Below, in pieces: positions 33,415 to 41,868 of a DNA stretch of 64,000 bases (position 1 is its first letter; every line of letters begins with the position of its first letter). Source of the stretch: Pseudalkalibacillus hwajinpoensis. Lineage in GTDB: Bacteria; Bacillota; Bacilli; Bacillales; Guptibacillaceae. The notes under the pieces were generated by a model. It was not told the DNA's origin, made no database searches, and saw nothing but the letters and a program-made list of their open reading frames with translations. The stretch is from assembly GCF_015234585.1 (NCBI RefSeq), contig NZ_JADFCM010000008.1, positions 558,001 through 622,000 on the forward strand. The letters run 5' to 3'. The position numbers were made by a program, and so were the translations under genes.

Positions 33415-33761
33415 ATCGTTTCCTCTCCTTTTTCTCTATAGCGAGACTTTGTATTTAAGCCAACGATGCCAAACACAATGAGGAAAATAGCGAGAAATTT
33501 TGAGAGTGACGTAGACTCTTGAAAGAGGACGATCCCAGCCACGGCAATGATCACCGTACCGCCCCCAGACCAAAGTGCGTTAATGATGCCCAATTCGTGA
33601 TCTTTCGTTAGAAAAATATAAAAAAGGAGCGCGATAGCATAACTTAAGATCACGACTAAGCTTGGTCCCCACTGGGTAAATCCATTACTGTATTTCATGA
33701 ATGTCGCCCCGATTACTTCAAATGCAATAGCGATACTAAGCCAAGTATAAACGCTTTTCAT
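33411..33761 (-). CDS. SMR family multidrug efflux subunit with the conserved Glu
   Basis: 116 residues, four helices, with Glu14 in AFEVIGAT and ALWSGGGTVII in helix 3. The C-terminal tail is basic and cytoplasmic. It is the first gene of an overlapping pair, and a LysR gene is divergent from it 146 bases away. SMR proteins exchange protons for cationic drugs or guanidinium. Here only one half of the presumed dimer has the proton-carrying Glu. Confidence 0.88.
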   Translation of the reverse strand: MKSVYTWLSIAIAFEVIGATFMKYSNGFTQWGPSLVVILSYAIALLFYIFLTKDHELGIINALWSGGGTVIIAVAGIVLFQESTSLSKFLAIFLIVFGIVGLNTKSRYREKGEETI

Positions 33762-33853
33762 TGTTATCCCATCCCCCAGTTCTTGATCATATTCTTTCTC
33801 TAGAATAACGTGTGATCGAGGAGAGTGGGTAATATCAATAAATGATGGTTCGA

Positions 33854-33866
33854 TAACTTCAGGTTA
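33854..33866. promoter_or_regulatory. LysR box between the SMR pair and the LysR gene
   Basis: TAACTTCAGGTTA, a dyad of the T-N11-A form, followed at once by TATAAT on the plus strand. It fits autoregulation and control of the divergent SMR genes. Confidence 0.65.
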
Positions 33867-33907
33867 TAATATAGGGGAGAATCATATGAAAGAGGAGAGT
33901 GTTAATC

Positions 33908-34738
33908 TTGCTACCCAAGTTAACATACTTTATTAAAATTGCTGACGAGAGAAGTTTCACTCGCGCAGCAAAAGCTTTATTTGTTTCACAGCCGGCTCTT
34001 AGTAAGCAGATGAAGAACCTTGAAGAGGAGCTTGGTTTTACTCTTTTTAATCGATCAGTGAAAGGAGTAGAGCTGACTACTAAAGGTCAAGCTTTTTACG
34101 AAGATATTAAACCGCTGTTTACGCAGATTAATCAGACGGTCGATCGCTATAAGAAATTTGATCAGATACGATTTGGCTCGACGCCGATTTTAAGTACTTA
34201 CTTTTTGCCTGGATATTATGAGCAGCTTCAGTATTCGAATGTTCACGTTACAGCTATTCGAGAAGATAGTTTGGATTTGGTTCCTCAGTTAACTTCCCAT
34301 GAAATTGATGCCGCAATCGTTCAGAATACTCCAGTGATTGAAGGGATGTATTCTACATTTCTATTTTCTGAACCTTTTGTTGCGGCTGTACCTGCTTCTC
34401 TTTCATTAGCGAAAAAGAAAGAGGTGACCTTAGTAGAATGTTTTCGGTATACGCAAATAATCCCTCCTACCGGATATCTTTCTGAGCGGGTAAGAGGGAT
34501 ATTGAATGACCATTTATTTGAGGGAGACGTATTAGAAACGCACTATCTCGGTATGGGTGGACTTGTTGCGCTTGGAATCGGCATCGCTTATCTTCCGAAA
34601 ATGATGGCTGATTCGATCGAACAAAAAGGCGTTGTTTTTCTTCCGATAAAAGGAGAGCCATTAGGTAGAGAAATGTATCTTCATACGAACAGTCATGCTC
34701 TTCTTTCTCTATTATCAGCATCTTTCGATCATCGTTAA
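33908..34738 (+). CDS. LysR family transcriptional regulator
   Basis: 276 residues, somewhat short for the family. The N-terminal helix-turn-helix reads SFTRAAKALFVSQPALSKQMKNLEEELG, followed by the linker and a periplasmic-binding-like effector domain. The TTG at 33908 is preferred since AGAGGAG lies ten bases upstream; a GTG at 33899 is directly beside that site. It probably responds to a small ligand and controls the divergent SMR pair. Its stop overlaps the convergent kinase gene by four bases. Confidence 0.85.
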   Translation: MLPKLTYFIKIADERSFTRAAKALFVSQPALSKQMKNLEEELGFTLFNRSVKGVELTTKGQAFYEDIKPLFTQINQTVDRYKKFDQIRFGSTPILSTYFLPGYYEQLQYSNVHVTAIREDSLDLVPQLTSHEIDAAIVQNTPVIEGMYSTFLFSEPFVAAVPASLSLAKKKEVTLVECFRYTQIIPPTGYLSERVRGILNDHLFEGDVLETHYLGMGGLVALGIGIAYLPKMMADSIEQKGVVFLPIKGEPLGREMYLHTNSHALLSLLSASFDHR

Positions 34739-36900
34739 CGTTCGATCGGCAATGAAATGGTGACAACGGTTCCTTCGCCAACAGAGCTATCAAATTCAAT
34801 GGTCCCCTTGTGTTCGTGAATGATTTTATAACAGACGACTAGTCCAAGCCCGGTACCAGTATCTTTATTCGAGAAGAACGGCTCACCAAGTCGTTCTAAT
34901 CGTTCTTTCGGGATACCTACGCCTTTATCAGCAATTTTAATAAAGAGGTGCGTGTCTGTATTGCACGTCTTGATGGAGAGTAATCCGCCATCTGGCATCG
35001 ATTCAATACCGTTTTTGATAATGTTCATGAGAACCTGAGTGATTTGGTTTTTCTCGCAGTTCATTATGAGCGATGGTGTGTGGAAATCTGTCTCGACGTC
35101 GACTTTGTTTAATAAAAGCTCTGGCTCCATGAGTGAGACGACGTTACGGGTCAGCGTCATAATATCGGTTTGTTGGTACGTAACGGCCTGGGGTCGCGCG
35201 AGTGATAAGAATTCATTAATAATCGATTCGATCCGGTCCATTTCAGATAACATCAGCTGCAATATATCACTATGGATCCGATCTTTGTATAGCTGAATAA
35301 ATCCTTTTACAGAAGTTAATGGATTCCGAACTTCATGAGCGACCGCTGCTGCAAGCTGTCCGATTGCGGAGAGCTTTTCTGAACGAAGGAGAAGCTCTTC
35401 GGTTCTCTTACGATCGCGTATATCTCTTGTTATGGCAGACATCGCCGTAATGTTTCCCTCGTGATCTTTGATTGGTGAGTAGGTAATGCTTACATCAATT
35501 AGCGTTCCGTCTTTTGTCTTCCTTACTGTATCGAAATCAACGACACCGTCACCATCAATAACGGCTTTCATGATCCGATTGGCTTCATCTTTATTGTCAT
35601 TTGGGTAGATGTCAAACAGATGATTAATCATGTCATCATCCGTATAGCCGTAAAGTCGCTGGAAGGCTGGGTTTACTTTAATAACTTCTTTATCCAAGTT
35701 ACTAACCGAAATAGCATCGGCATTATTTGTGAAAATAGAGGCAATGAGCTCCTGTGTTTCAACAAGTTCCTTTTCCACTTCTCTACGTGCTGAAATGTCT
35801 CTTCCTATGGCAATTAAATATTTCCGATCTCCATCAGCGTTATATGTTGGAGCTTTAATAATTTCGAATGTACCTATCTCTCCACTAGCAAGTTCAAGCT
35901 CGTATTCATATTCCACCTTTGTTTCTTGTTCCCACGCGATTCGATCGGTTTTTGCATTGTTTCTAAGAAGATGTTGAGCATCGATGTTACTACAGTACAA
36001 CTCCTCACACGTTTTTCCTTTGTATTTTCCTTCTTCAATTCCAAATATTAATTTCGCATACGCATTCATTTCAAGAATACTGCCGTGTTTATCTTTGAAA
36101 ATAATGAATTCAGGTATGGAGTCAATGAGCGAGCGTAATTGTGCTGCTTGATCAATTGTGTCGAGCTGAGCATTTTTGAATTCAGTAATATCTTTTACGA
36201 TTTTATAAGCTCCGCGGAAGTGTCCATTCGTATGAATAGGAATAGTTTTAATGAGTAGGTGAACCTTATTGCGATAAATGTCATACGCCTCAATTTCGTA
36301 AGAGCGCTGATCGCCGTATAAGGCTAATTCGAAATGCCTGCTAATTTTGGAAATCGCTTCCTCGTTTACCACATGCTGAGGTGTTTTGATCAGGTCTTCC
36401 AATGAATAGCCAAGCATTCTGTGAAGGGCTTGATTGATTAGGGTTAGCTTTAAGTGTTGATCAACAAAAGCAATCCCATCAGGGTTTTCATCAATTAATG
36501 AGTGAAACCGCTGTTCGAGCTCTTCGGTAGGAATGTTTTCATTGTTATCTGAAGGTTCACGGGTAACTTCCTTGTAGAGAGCCTCTTTATCCTCAACAAT
36601 AACGAGTGTCACATGGTTCGAATCTATTGGAGAGAAACGAATCGCTTCCTTCGTAAAAGGGAGGGGGAGTTCGATGAATACTCCCGGCTCCATTGTAAAA
36701 GCTCGATCGAGATGGGCTTGGATTTGATTCTGTTCGATCGATAGAATGCTTTCCAAGCATTGTATTGATCCTGCTTTTTGATAGGATGAGAATCTTGAAA
36801 TAGCATACTCATTAACATGGACGATCCCCCCGTTCCGATCAAGAACAACGAGGGGAAGAGGAATGGCATCGTAATGGGCGTAATAGGCAGCAGTATTCAT
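34735..36900 (-). CDS. Soluble multi-PAS sensor histidine kinase (sporulation-kinase type)
   Basis: 721 residues without membrane segments. Four PAS domains are recognisable (about 1-110, 130-245, 250-370 and 375-495), the later ones with typical SLIDxxPD, INQALHRMLGY and VNPAFQRLYGY sequence. The HisKA domain has the phospho-acceptor in AVAHEVRNPLTSVKGFIQLY, and the ATPase domain has NIIKNGIESM (N box), DKGVGIP (G1) and GTGLGL (G2). This H-box is like those of KinA/KinE kinases that feed the Spo0F phosphorelay. No response regulator is adjacent, which supports an orphan phosphorelay kinase. What it senses is unknown. Confidence 0.88.
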   Translation of the reverse strand: MNTAAYYAHYDAIPLPLVVLDRNGGIVHVNEYAISRFSSYQKAGSIQCLESILSIEQNQIQAHLDRAFTMEPGVFIELPLPFTKEAIRFSPIDSNHVTLVIVEDKEALYKEVTREPSDNNENIPTEELEQRFHSLIDENPDGIAFVDQHLKLTLINQALHRMLGYSLEDLIKTPQHVVNEEAISKISRHFELALYGDQRSYEIEAYDIYRNKVHLLIKTIPIHTNGHFRGAYKIVKDITEFKNAQLDTIDQAAQLRSLIDSIPEFIIFKDKHGSILEMNAYAKLIFGIEEGKYKGKTCEELYCSNIDAQHLLRNNAKTDRIAWEQETKVEYEYELELASGEIGTFEIIKAPTYNADGDRKYLIAIGRDISARREVEKELVETQELIASIFTNNADAISVSNLDKEVIKVNPAFQRLYGYTDDDMINHLFDIYPNDNKDEANRIMKAVIDGDGVVDFDTVRKTKDGTLIDVSITYSPIKDHEGNITAMSAITRDIRDRKRTEELLLRSEKLSAIGQLAAAVAHEVRNPLTSVKGFIQLYKDRIHSDILQLMLSEMDRIESIINEFLSLARPQAVTYQQTDIMTLTRNVVSLMEPELLLNKVDVETDFHTPSLIMNCEKNQITQVLMNIIKNGIESMPDGGLLSIKTCNTDTHLFIKIADKGVGIPKERLERLGEPFFSNKDTGTGLGLVVCYKIIHEHKGTIEFDSSVGEGTVVTISLPIER

Positions 36901-36950
36901 AAATGTAACCCTCCAGATCTCGTAAACTATTTTACTATTATAACAAATGA

Positions 36951-36993
36951 AAAGAGGAGGGGGGTCAGGTACGTACCTGCCCCCCTCCTCTTT
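36951..36993. repeat. Long inverted repeat with bulge (AAAGAGGAGGGGGG..CAGGTAC|GTACCTG..)
   Basis: A 21-base dyad with a single bulged T, extending the family core by AAAGAGGA/TCCTCTTT. Unlike most copies it lies upstream of genes on both sides, between divergent starts at 36900 and 37094. Confidence 0.88.
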
Positions 36994-37093
36994 ATTAAAA
37001 TATTATCAGATTCACATTGCTGTTTATCACATAACACTGTATGATACATAGTATATATAGTGTACGACACACAGTAAGGAAGTTGGTGAGGGT

Positions 37094-37438
37094 GTGACGT
37101 TATTAAATTCATTTATAACGGAGCTCAGAAGAGGCACGTTAACGCTCGCGGTTCTAAGTCAATTAAGAACTCCTCAATATGGTTATTCTCTCGTTCAGTC
37201 GCTTGAGAAATCAGGAATATCCATTGAACAGAGCACGCTGTACCCACTGCTTCGGAGGTTAGAGAAGCAGGAGCTGGTGACGAGCAGTTGGGATACAACG
37301 GAAAGCAGACCGCGTAAGTATTATGTATTAAGTAAGTATGGAAGAGAAATTTTCGAACAGCTGAAAGTAGAGTGGGAGAAAACGTCGAGCGAATTAGCTA
37401 CCTTATTGAAGGGGGAGGACGAACGTGAATCTGATTGA
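37094..37438 (+). CDS. PadR family transcriptional regulator
   Basis: 114 residues from a GTG. Winged helix with QYGYSLVQSLEKSGISIEQSTLYPLLRRLEKQELV, typical PadR, followed by a short dimerisation helix. It overlaps the HAAS gene by 14 bases. PadR/HAAS pairs are common one-component modules, where the regulator controls its own operon. The promoter region (37035-37080) is AT-rich, with repeated TAGTATATATAGTG-like sequence that may hold the operator. Confidence 0.88.
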   Translation: MTLLNSFITELRRGTLTLAVLSQLRTPQYGYSLVQSLEKSGISIEQSTLYPLLRRLEKQELVTSSWDTTESRPRKYYVLSKYGREIFEQLKVEWEKTSSELATLLKGEDERESD

Positions 37439-38378
37439 GGTTTACATTGGTGAAGTGACGAGACGACTTCCTGAATCCAATCGGGAGGACATTGCGCTTG
37501 AATTAAGATCAACAATTGGGGATATGTTGCCGGACGATCCTTCAGAAGAAGACGTGAAGAGCGCCCTTAATGAACTTGGGAGCCCGGTACAAATGGCAAA
37601 CGGATTTCGGGATTGGCCTATGCACCTCATTGGTCCTCAATATTTTGAGCTTTACATGAAGATTATCAAGATGGTGCTACCTATTTCGCTCGTTGTCACA
37701 TTTATCACATTTATGACGATTAATGTGATCGACTACAATGGCACTGGGTCGCTTGGAGACGTCTTTTTTAATCTGATGGGTGATGCTATTGGAGGCCTAT
37801 GGAATACCGCAATCCAAACGTTGTTTTGGATTACCCTCATTTTTGTGATTTTGGAACGGACCGATATAAATATAAACCGAGCGCTAAAGGGATGGTCAGC
37901 GGATGAATTAGAGAAAGTAACCTCTGTGCCCAAAAAGAAGAAAGTTTCGAAATCGGAGCTATTCGCCGATCTTCTCTTTGCGGCAGTTTGGGCAACCCTT
38001 TATTTTAACGCAGACAACTTACTTGGCATCATTCGAAACGGTAAGGTGGATGTGCCTTTCTTTAATAATGATGTGCTTTTATCTTACTGGCCATTTGTAA
38101 TTCTGACTCTTCTAACGGCGGTGCTGCTTGCTTTATATAAAGTGATTGTTGGTTATTGGACGAAGCGTTTAGCAGTTGCTAATGCTGTTCATCAAGTCTT
38201 TACGACGACAGTGATCGTGATCATGTTATTAAATGATCAGCTGATTCATCCAGATTTAACGAACTTATTGTCTCTATCAGAAACGAATCAAAACATGATT
38301 CTTGCAGCGATTGGGTTATTCTTTATATTGAGTGCCGTCATGGATATTGTAAAAGGATTTTGGAAAGCGAAGTTGTAA
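37425..38378 (+). CDS. HAAS-domain membrane protein
   Basis: 317 residues from a GTG. The first 75 residues form a HAAS domain (VTRRLPESNREDIALELRSTIGDML, then ALNELGSPVQMA), which usually partners a PadR regulator. The rest has about six hydrophobic helices. The role is presumed to be sensing or signalling at the membrane, with PadR as output. A terminator follows 80 bases later. Confidence 0.8.
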   Translation: MNLIEVYIGEVTRRLPESNREDIALELRSTIGDMLPDDPSEEDVKSALNELGSPVQMANGFRDWPMHLIGPQYFELYMKIIKMVLPISLVVTFITFMTINVIDYNGTGSLGDVFFNLMGDAIGGLWNTAIQTLFWITLIFVILERTDININRALKGWSADELEKVTSVPKKKKVSKSELFADLLFAAVWATLYFNADNLLGIIRNGKVDVPFFNNDVLLSYWPFVILTLLTAVLLALYKVIVGYWTKRLAVANAVHQVFTTTVIVIMLLNDQLIHPDLTNLLSLSETNQNMILAAIGLFFILSAVMDIVKGFWKAKL

Positions 38379-38459
38379 GTTTAGTGCTTTTTTTTCGTGG
38401 ATTATTTAAAAATAGTGCTAGAAATGCAAGTGATTAATTAACTGAAAAAAATAAATTTT

Positions 38460-38491
38460 AATAGAATCGCAGAAATTGCGATTCTATTTTT
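38460..38491 (+). terminator. Intrinsic terminator after the PadR/HAAS operon
   Basis: AATAGAATCGCA, loop GAAAT, TGCGATTCTATT, then TTT. Confidence 0.88.
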
Positions 38492-38498
38492 CATGATG

Positions 38499-38523
38499 TA
38501 AACCCTTTATTATCAAGGGTTTA
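38499..38523. promoter_or_regulatory. Upstream dyad operator of gntP
   Basis: TAAACCCTT-N7-AAGGGTTTA, a perfect dyad. The same half-sites recur at 38632-38663, on the other side of the promoter. Confidence 0.75.
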
Positions 38524-38576
38524 TAGGATTTTTCTATCAAATAGAACCGTCTGTTTCATAATTAACAGAAAAAATT

Positions 38577-38590
38577 TTTAAACGTTTCCA
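38577..38590 (+). promoter_or_regulatory. cre site upstream of the gntP promoter
   Basis: TTTAAACGTTTCCA matches the cre consensus TGWAANCGNTNWCA at 12 of 14 positions and lies directly before the -35 box. Confidence 0.6.
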
Positions 38591-38619
38591 TTGATTTATG
38601 AAATAATAATTCCTATAAT
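38591..38619 (+). promoter_or_regulatory. Sigma-A promoter of gntP
   Basis: TTGATT, 17-base spacer, TATAAT. Good spacing and a perfect -10. Confidence 0.75.
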
Positions 38620-38631
38620 GAAGAAAGTTGG

Positions 38632-38663
38632 AAGGGTTTTCAATGGTATTAATGTAAACCCTT
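38632..38663. promoter_or_regulatory. Downstream dyad operator of gntP
   Basis: AAGGGTTT and TAAACCCTT separated by 15 bases, just after the promoter. The right half repeats ATGTAAACCCTTTATT of the upstream operator, about 155 bases apart, as in looping regulation. Confidence 0.65.
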
Positions 38664-38688
38664 TATTTTAGAAGAGGTGGGAGTTATC

Positions 38689-40020
38689 ATGGAAATCTAC
38701 TTATTAGCAATAACACTCATATCAATTGCAATCGTAATTGTAGGAGTTTCTGTATTTCAGTGGCATGCTTTCATTGGTTTAACTGTAGCGGCTTTATTCC
38801 TGGCGGTCATGTCGGGGATGGAATGGGTCGATATTATAGGTTCATATGAAGCAGGTGTTGGTGGCGTACTTGGTCACTTAGTTGGTATTCTGGCACTTGG
38901 TACGATTCTAGGAAAACTGCTTTCTGAATCCGGTGCAGGGTTGCAGATTGCGAATTTCTTTATTCGCGTCTTTGGAGAGAAAAAGTTGCCATGGGCGATG
39001 TTCTTCTCAGGATTTATTATCGGAATTCCAGTATTCTTTGAAGTTGGTATTTTAATTCTATTACCACTCGTTATTTCAATTCAAAAGGCAACGAAGAAAA
39101 ACATTTTATTGATTGCGCTACCAGCTGTAGCAGGTTTGTCGATTGTGCACGGATTGATTCCGCCGCATCCGGGTGCCGTTGCTGCGATTGGTATTTATGA
39201 AGCGGATCTTGGTAAAGTTCTATTGTATTCACTAGTTATAGCGCTACCAGCTGGTATTCTTGGTGGTCCGGTATTTGCCAAATGGATTAACAAGCGCGTA
39301 GTTCCTGTAGGTGAGCCTGATTTGATCAAAGTGGAAGATCAGCAGGATCCATCTAAACTACCTGGTACAGGCATTTCATTTACAACAATCATTATGCCAG
39401 TGTTTTTACTTGTTCTAGGTACGTTCGCTCCGTTCCTACCGTTACCAGGAAGTGCGGAAGGGATTTTAGAATTTATCGGTAGCCCACTTGTGGCACTGTT
39501 ATTATCTTGTTTCTTTGCATTCTATTTCCTTGGCTTCCGTCAGGGATTAGACAAAAAACAAATTAAAAAATACGTAGAAGAATGTATTCTACCTGTTGGA
39601 TCAATCATCTTGATCATCGGTGCAGGTGGTGGCTTTAAACAGATTTTGATCGATAGCGGAATTGGAACGATTATCGGGAATCTTTCTCAAGATCTTTCGT
39701 TATCACCGCTCGTTCTTGCCTTTATGATTGCAGGTCTTATTCGAATTGCTACAGGTTCCGCAACTGTTGCTTTAACAACAGCGGCTGGAATTGTGTCACC
39801 GATCATCGCAACGATGTCAGGTGTGAATCTAGAACTGCTCGTTATTGTAACAGGTGCAGGTTCACTTATGTTCTCGCATGTTAACGACGCTGGTTTCTGG
39901 ATGGTTAAAGAATATCTAGGCTTAACCGTTAAAGAAACGTTTAAAACGTGGACTGTGCTGGAAACCGTGCTTTCCTTTGCAGCATTTGGCGGAGCATTAA
40001 TTTTGAACATGTTTGTATAA
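38689..40020 (+). CDS. gntP: GntP family gluconate:H+ symporter
   Basis: 443 residues from the ATG at 38689, with GAGGTGG upstream; an earlier in-frame GTG overlaps that site. About 12 hydrophobic helices with family motifs: ALGTILGKLLSESGAGLQIA, IPVFFEVGILILLPLV, HGLIPPHPGAVAAI, and TGSATVALTTAAG. GntP transporters take up gluconate and related acids. Control by CcpA (cre) and an unknown repressor with paired operators is suggested. It may supply the same keto-deoxy pathway as the upstream galactonate cluster. Confidence 0.93.
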   Translation: MEIYLLAITLISIAIVIVGVSVFQWHAFIGLTVAALFLAVMSGMEWVDIIGSYEAGVGGVLGHLVGILALGTILGKLLSESGAGLQIANFFIRVFGEKKLPWAMFFSGFIIGIPVFFEVGILILLPLVISIQKATKKNILLIALPAVAGLSIVHGLIPPHPGAVAAIGIYEADLGKVLLYSLVIALPAGILGGPVFAKWINKRVVPVGEPDLIKVEDQQDPSKLPGTGISFTTIIMPVFLLVLGTFAPFLPLPGSAEGILEFIGSPLVALLLSCFFAFYFLGFRQGLDKKQIKKYVEECILPVGSIILIIGAGGGFKQILIDSGIGTIIGNLSQDLSLSPLVLAFMIAGLIRIATGSATVALTTAAGIVSPIIATMSGVNLELLVIVTGAGSLMFSHVNDAGFWMVKEYLGLTVKETFKTWTVLETVLSFAAFGGALILNMFV

Positions 40021-40025
40021 AAGCG

Positions 40026-40057
40026 AGAGGGGGTCAGGCCCGTGCCTGACCCCCTCT
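40026..40057. repeat. Inverted repeat after gntP (AGAGGGGGTCAGGC-CCGT-GCCTGACCCCCTCT)
   Basis: A perfect 14-base dyad with loop CCGT, six bases after the stop and followed by TTTC. Likely doubles as terminator. Confidence 0.92.
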
Positions 40058-40131
40058 TTCTTCATTCCAGCATAAAACGCTCCTATTTAGGAAATGTTAA
40101 CCATATCAAATACGATTTGGTACGTGATGGG

Positions 40132-40686
40132 ATGTTGAATGTAGTGAAGAATAAGATGATTGAACTTCATACTTCAATCGAAAAATTAAATGATGGATAT
40201 ACCACCCTATGGAAAGAAGAAATGTTTCTTGCCTGGCAATGGTGGTTGAACGTTTTGCTCCTTTTAGGACCGTGGGTTATTTGGCTGATTCTACGAAAAA
40301 AGGAAAGCACTAACCGTTTATTATTAGCAGGATTATTCGTTTATGTGATTACGTCAACGCTTGATTCGATGGGTGTTGCTTATGGTCTATGGTTTTATTT
40401 GTATACACCGCTTCCTTACATACATACATTTTTTATGCCATGGGATTTAAGTTCTTTTCCAGTCATGGTTATGTTGCTTATTCAATACAAGCCAAACTTC
40501 AGTCCATTATTGAAGGCGGTGTTCTTTTCGCTAATTTGTGCGTTTGTATTCGAGCCGTTATTTATTAAATTAGATGTATATGTGCCTCTTAAATGGGAGT
40601 TGTATTACGGGGTGCCGGTCTACATCATTATTTATCTTATTGCCCATCGTGTTAGTAGGAGAGGGAATTTCCACGAGTTAGAATAG
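40132..40686 (+). CDS. CBO0543 family membrane protein
   Basis: 184 residues from the ATG at 40132; an ATG at 40156 is also possible and neither has a strong ribosome-binding site. Five hydrophobic helices. The family look is clear: WWLNVLLLLGPWVIW, a SMGVAYGLW segment, then PWDLSSFPVMVMLLIQYKP, and Trp-rich ends. CBO0543 proteins are found in spore-formers and have no known function. It ends one base before an inverted repeat. Confidence 0.75.
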   Translation: MLNVVKNKMIELHTSIEKLNDGYTTLWKEEMFLAWQWWLNVLLLLGPWVIWLILRKKESTNRLLLAGLFVYVITSTLDSMGVAYGLWFYLYTPLPYIHTFFMPWDLSSFPVMVMLLIQYKPNFSPLLKAVFFSLICAFVFEPLFIKLDVYVPLKWELYYGVPVYIIIYLIAHRVSRRGNFHELE

Positions 40687-40722
40687 AAAAAGGGGGGCAG
40701 GTACGAACCTGCCCCCCTTTTT
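40687..40722. repeat. Inverted repeat (AAAAAGGGGGGCAGGT-ACGA-ACCTGCCCCCCTTTTT)
   Basis: A perfect 16-base dyad with loop ACGA and A/T runs on both ends, between convergent genes. It can serve as a bidirectional terminator. Confidence 0.93.
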
Positions 40723-40731
40723 TATATTCTA

Positions 40732-41646
40732 TTATTCGTTACAGTTATTTTCTTGGTCTTTAATTTCTGATGTTTCACATTCGATTTGAATAGTGGTGTG
40801 CGTGAGTTCAAATTGATCATGTAGCTTTTGCCCAGCGATCTTAAGCATTTGATCTCGATTTACCCCCTCGTTAACCACAAGGTGACAGGTGAAAGATGGA
40901 AAGTCGGAGGTGATGTTCCAAATGTGCAAATCATGGATAGAATTAACACCATCGATTTCAACTAGCGCTTCCTTCACTTTTTGAAGATCGATATTAGATG
41001 GCGTTCCTTCCATTAATACATGGAAAGAGTCTTTTGTGACGCGGATCCCGCTAATTAAAACGAGAATAGCGACAATCGCACTCGCAATTGGGTCGGCGTA
41101 ATTCCAGCCTATGAACATGATGAGCAATGCGGCAATGATGGCGCCGATTGATCCAAGCAAATCACCTAATACATGGAGAAAAGCACTTCGTAAATTGAGA
41201 TTCTCAGAAGTGTCTCCTTTCATAAGGATCCAGGCTACTAGGATGTTGACGATCAAGCCAATGGCAGCGATAACGAGCATACCTGTACTTGCTACGTCAG
41301 GTGGATCGATAAAACGATTAATGGATTCCCATAAGATATAGAATGAAATCGCAATAAGCGCAATCCCGTTTAAGAACGCAGCAAGAATCTCAAATCGCTT
41401 GTATCCATATGTTTTCTCGGTATCAGATTTCTTTTCACCGAGTTTAAAAGCAAGTAAGCTCATACCCAGTGCAACGGCATCGCTAAGCATATGTCCTGCA
41501 TCTGATAAGAGTGCAAGACTGTTAGTAATAATCCCACCAACAACCTCTAAAATCATAAAAGTGAAGATTAGTATAAAACTAATGAGTAGTGCTTTTTTGT
41601 TTGCTGAATGAGTATGTCCGTGATCATGGGAATGATTATGCCCCAT
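40732..41646 (-). CDS. czcD: Cation diffusion facilitator, CzcD-type zinc exporter
   Basis: 304 residues from the ATG at 41646 (GGAGG seven bases upstream; an ATG two codons earlier is too close to it). The N-terminus is His-rich (GHNHSHDHGHTH). Six helices, with HMLSDA in TM2 and HVLGDL in TM5 forming the HxxxD zinc site. The C-terminal cytoplasmic domain includes IHDLHIWNITSDF. It exports Zn(II), and perhaps Cd or Co, against protons. Confidence 0.93.
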   Translation of the reverse strand: MGHNHSHDHGHTHSANKKALLISFILIFTFMILEVVGGIITNSLALLSDAGHMLSDAVALGMSLLAFKLGEKKSDTEKTYGYKRFEILAAFLNGIALIAISFYILWESINRFIDPPDVASTGMLVIAAIGLIVNILVAWILMKGDTSENLNLRSAFLHVLGDLLGSIGAIIAALLIMFIGWNYADPIASAIVAILVLISGIRVTKDSFHVLMEGTPSNIDLQKVKEALVEIDGVNSIHDLHIWNITSDFPSFTCHLVVNEGVNRDQMLKIAGQKLHDQFELTHTTIQIECETSEIKDQENNCNE

Positions 41647-41736
41647 CGTCATGCCTCCAATCGATTACCAATAAAACGTTATACATGAGTATGTGTTCAT
41701 ATATTAATTATACCACTAATGACTGTGGTTTTAAAC

Positions 41737-41780
41737 GTCTTTTGAAGGGGTCAGGCTCGGGCCTGACCCCTTCAAAAGAC
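41737..41780. repeat. Perfect 20-base inverted repeat (GTCTTTTGAAGGGGTCAGGC-TCGG-)
   Basis: The left arm GTCTTTTGAAGGGGTCAGGC pairs fully with 41761-41780 around loop TCGG. It is the longest perfect copy of the family in the window and lies between divergent genes. Confidence 0.94.
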
Positions 41781-41868
41781 AACTGTCTCTATTATGCGGA
41801 TTTTCGTTCTATTAGTATGTATCAAATGATCAAAATAGGGGACTTTAATGTGATAGAGGAGCGTGGTG

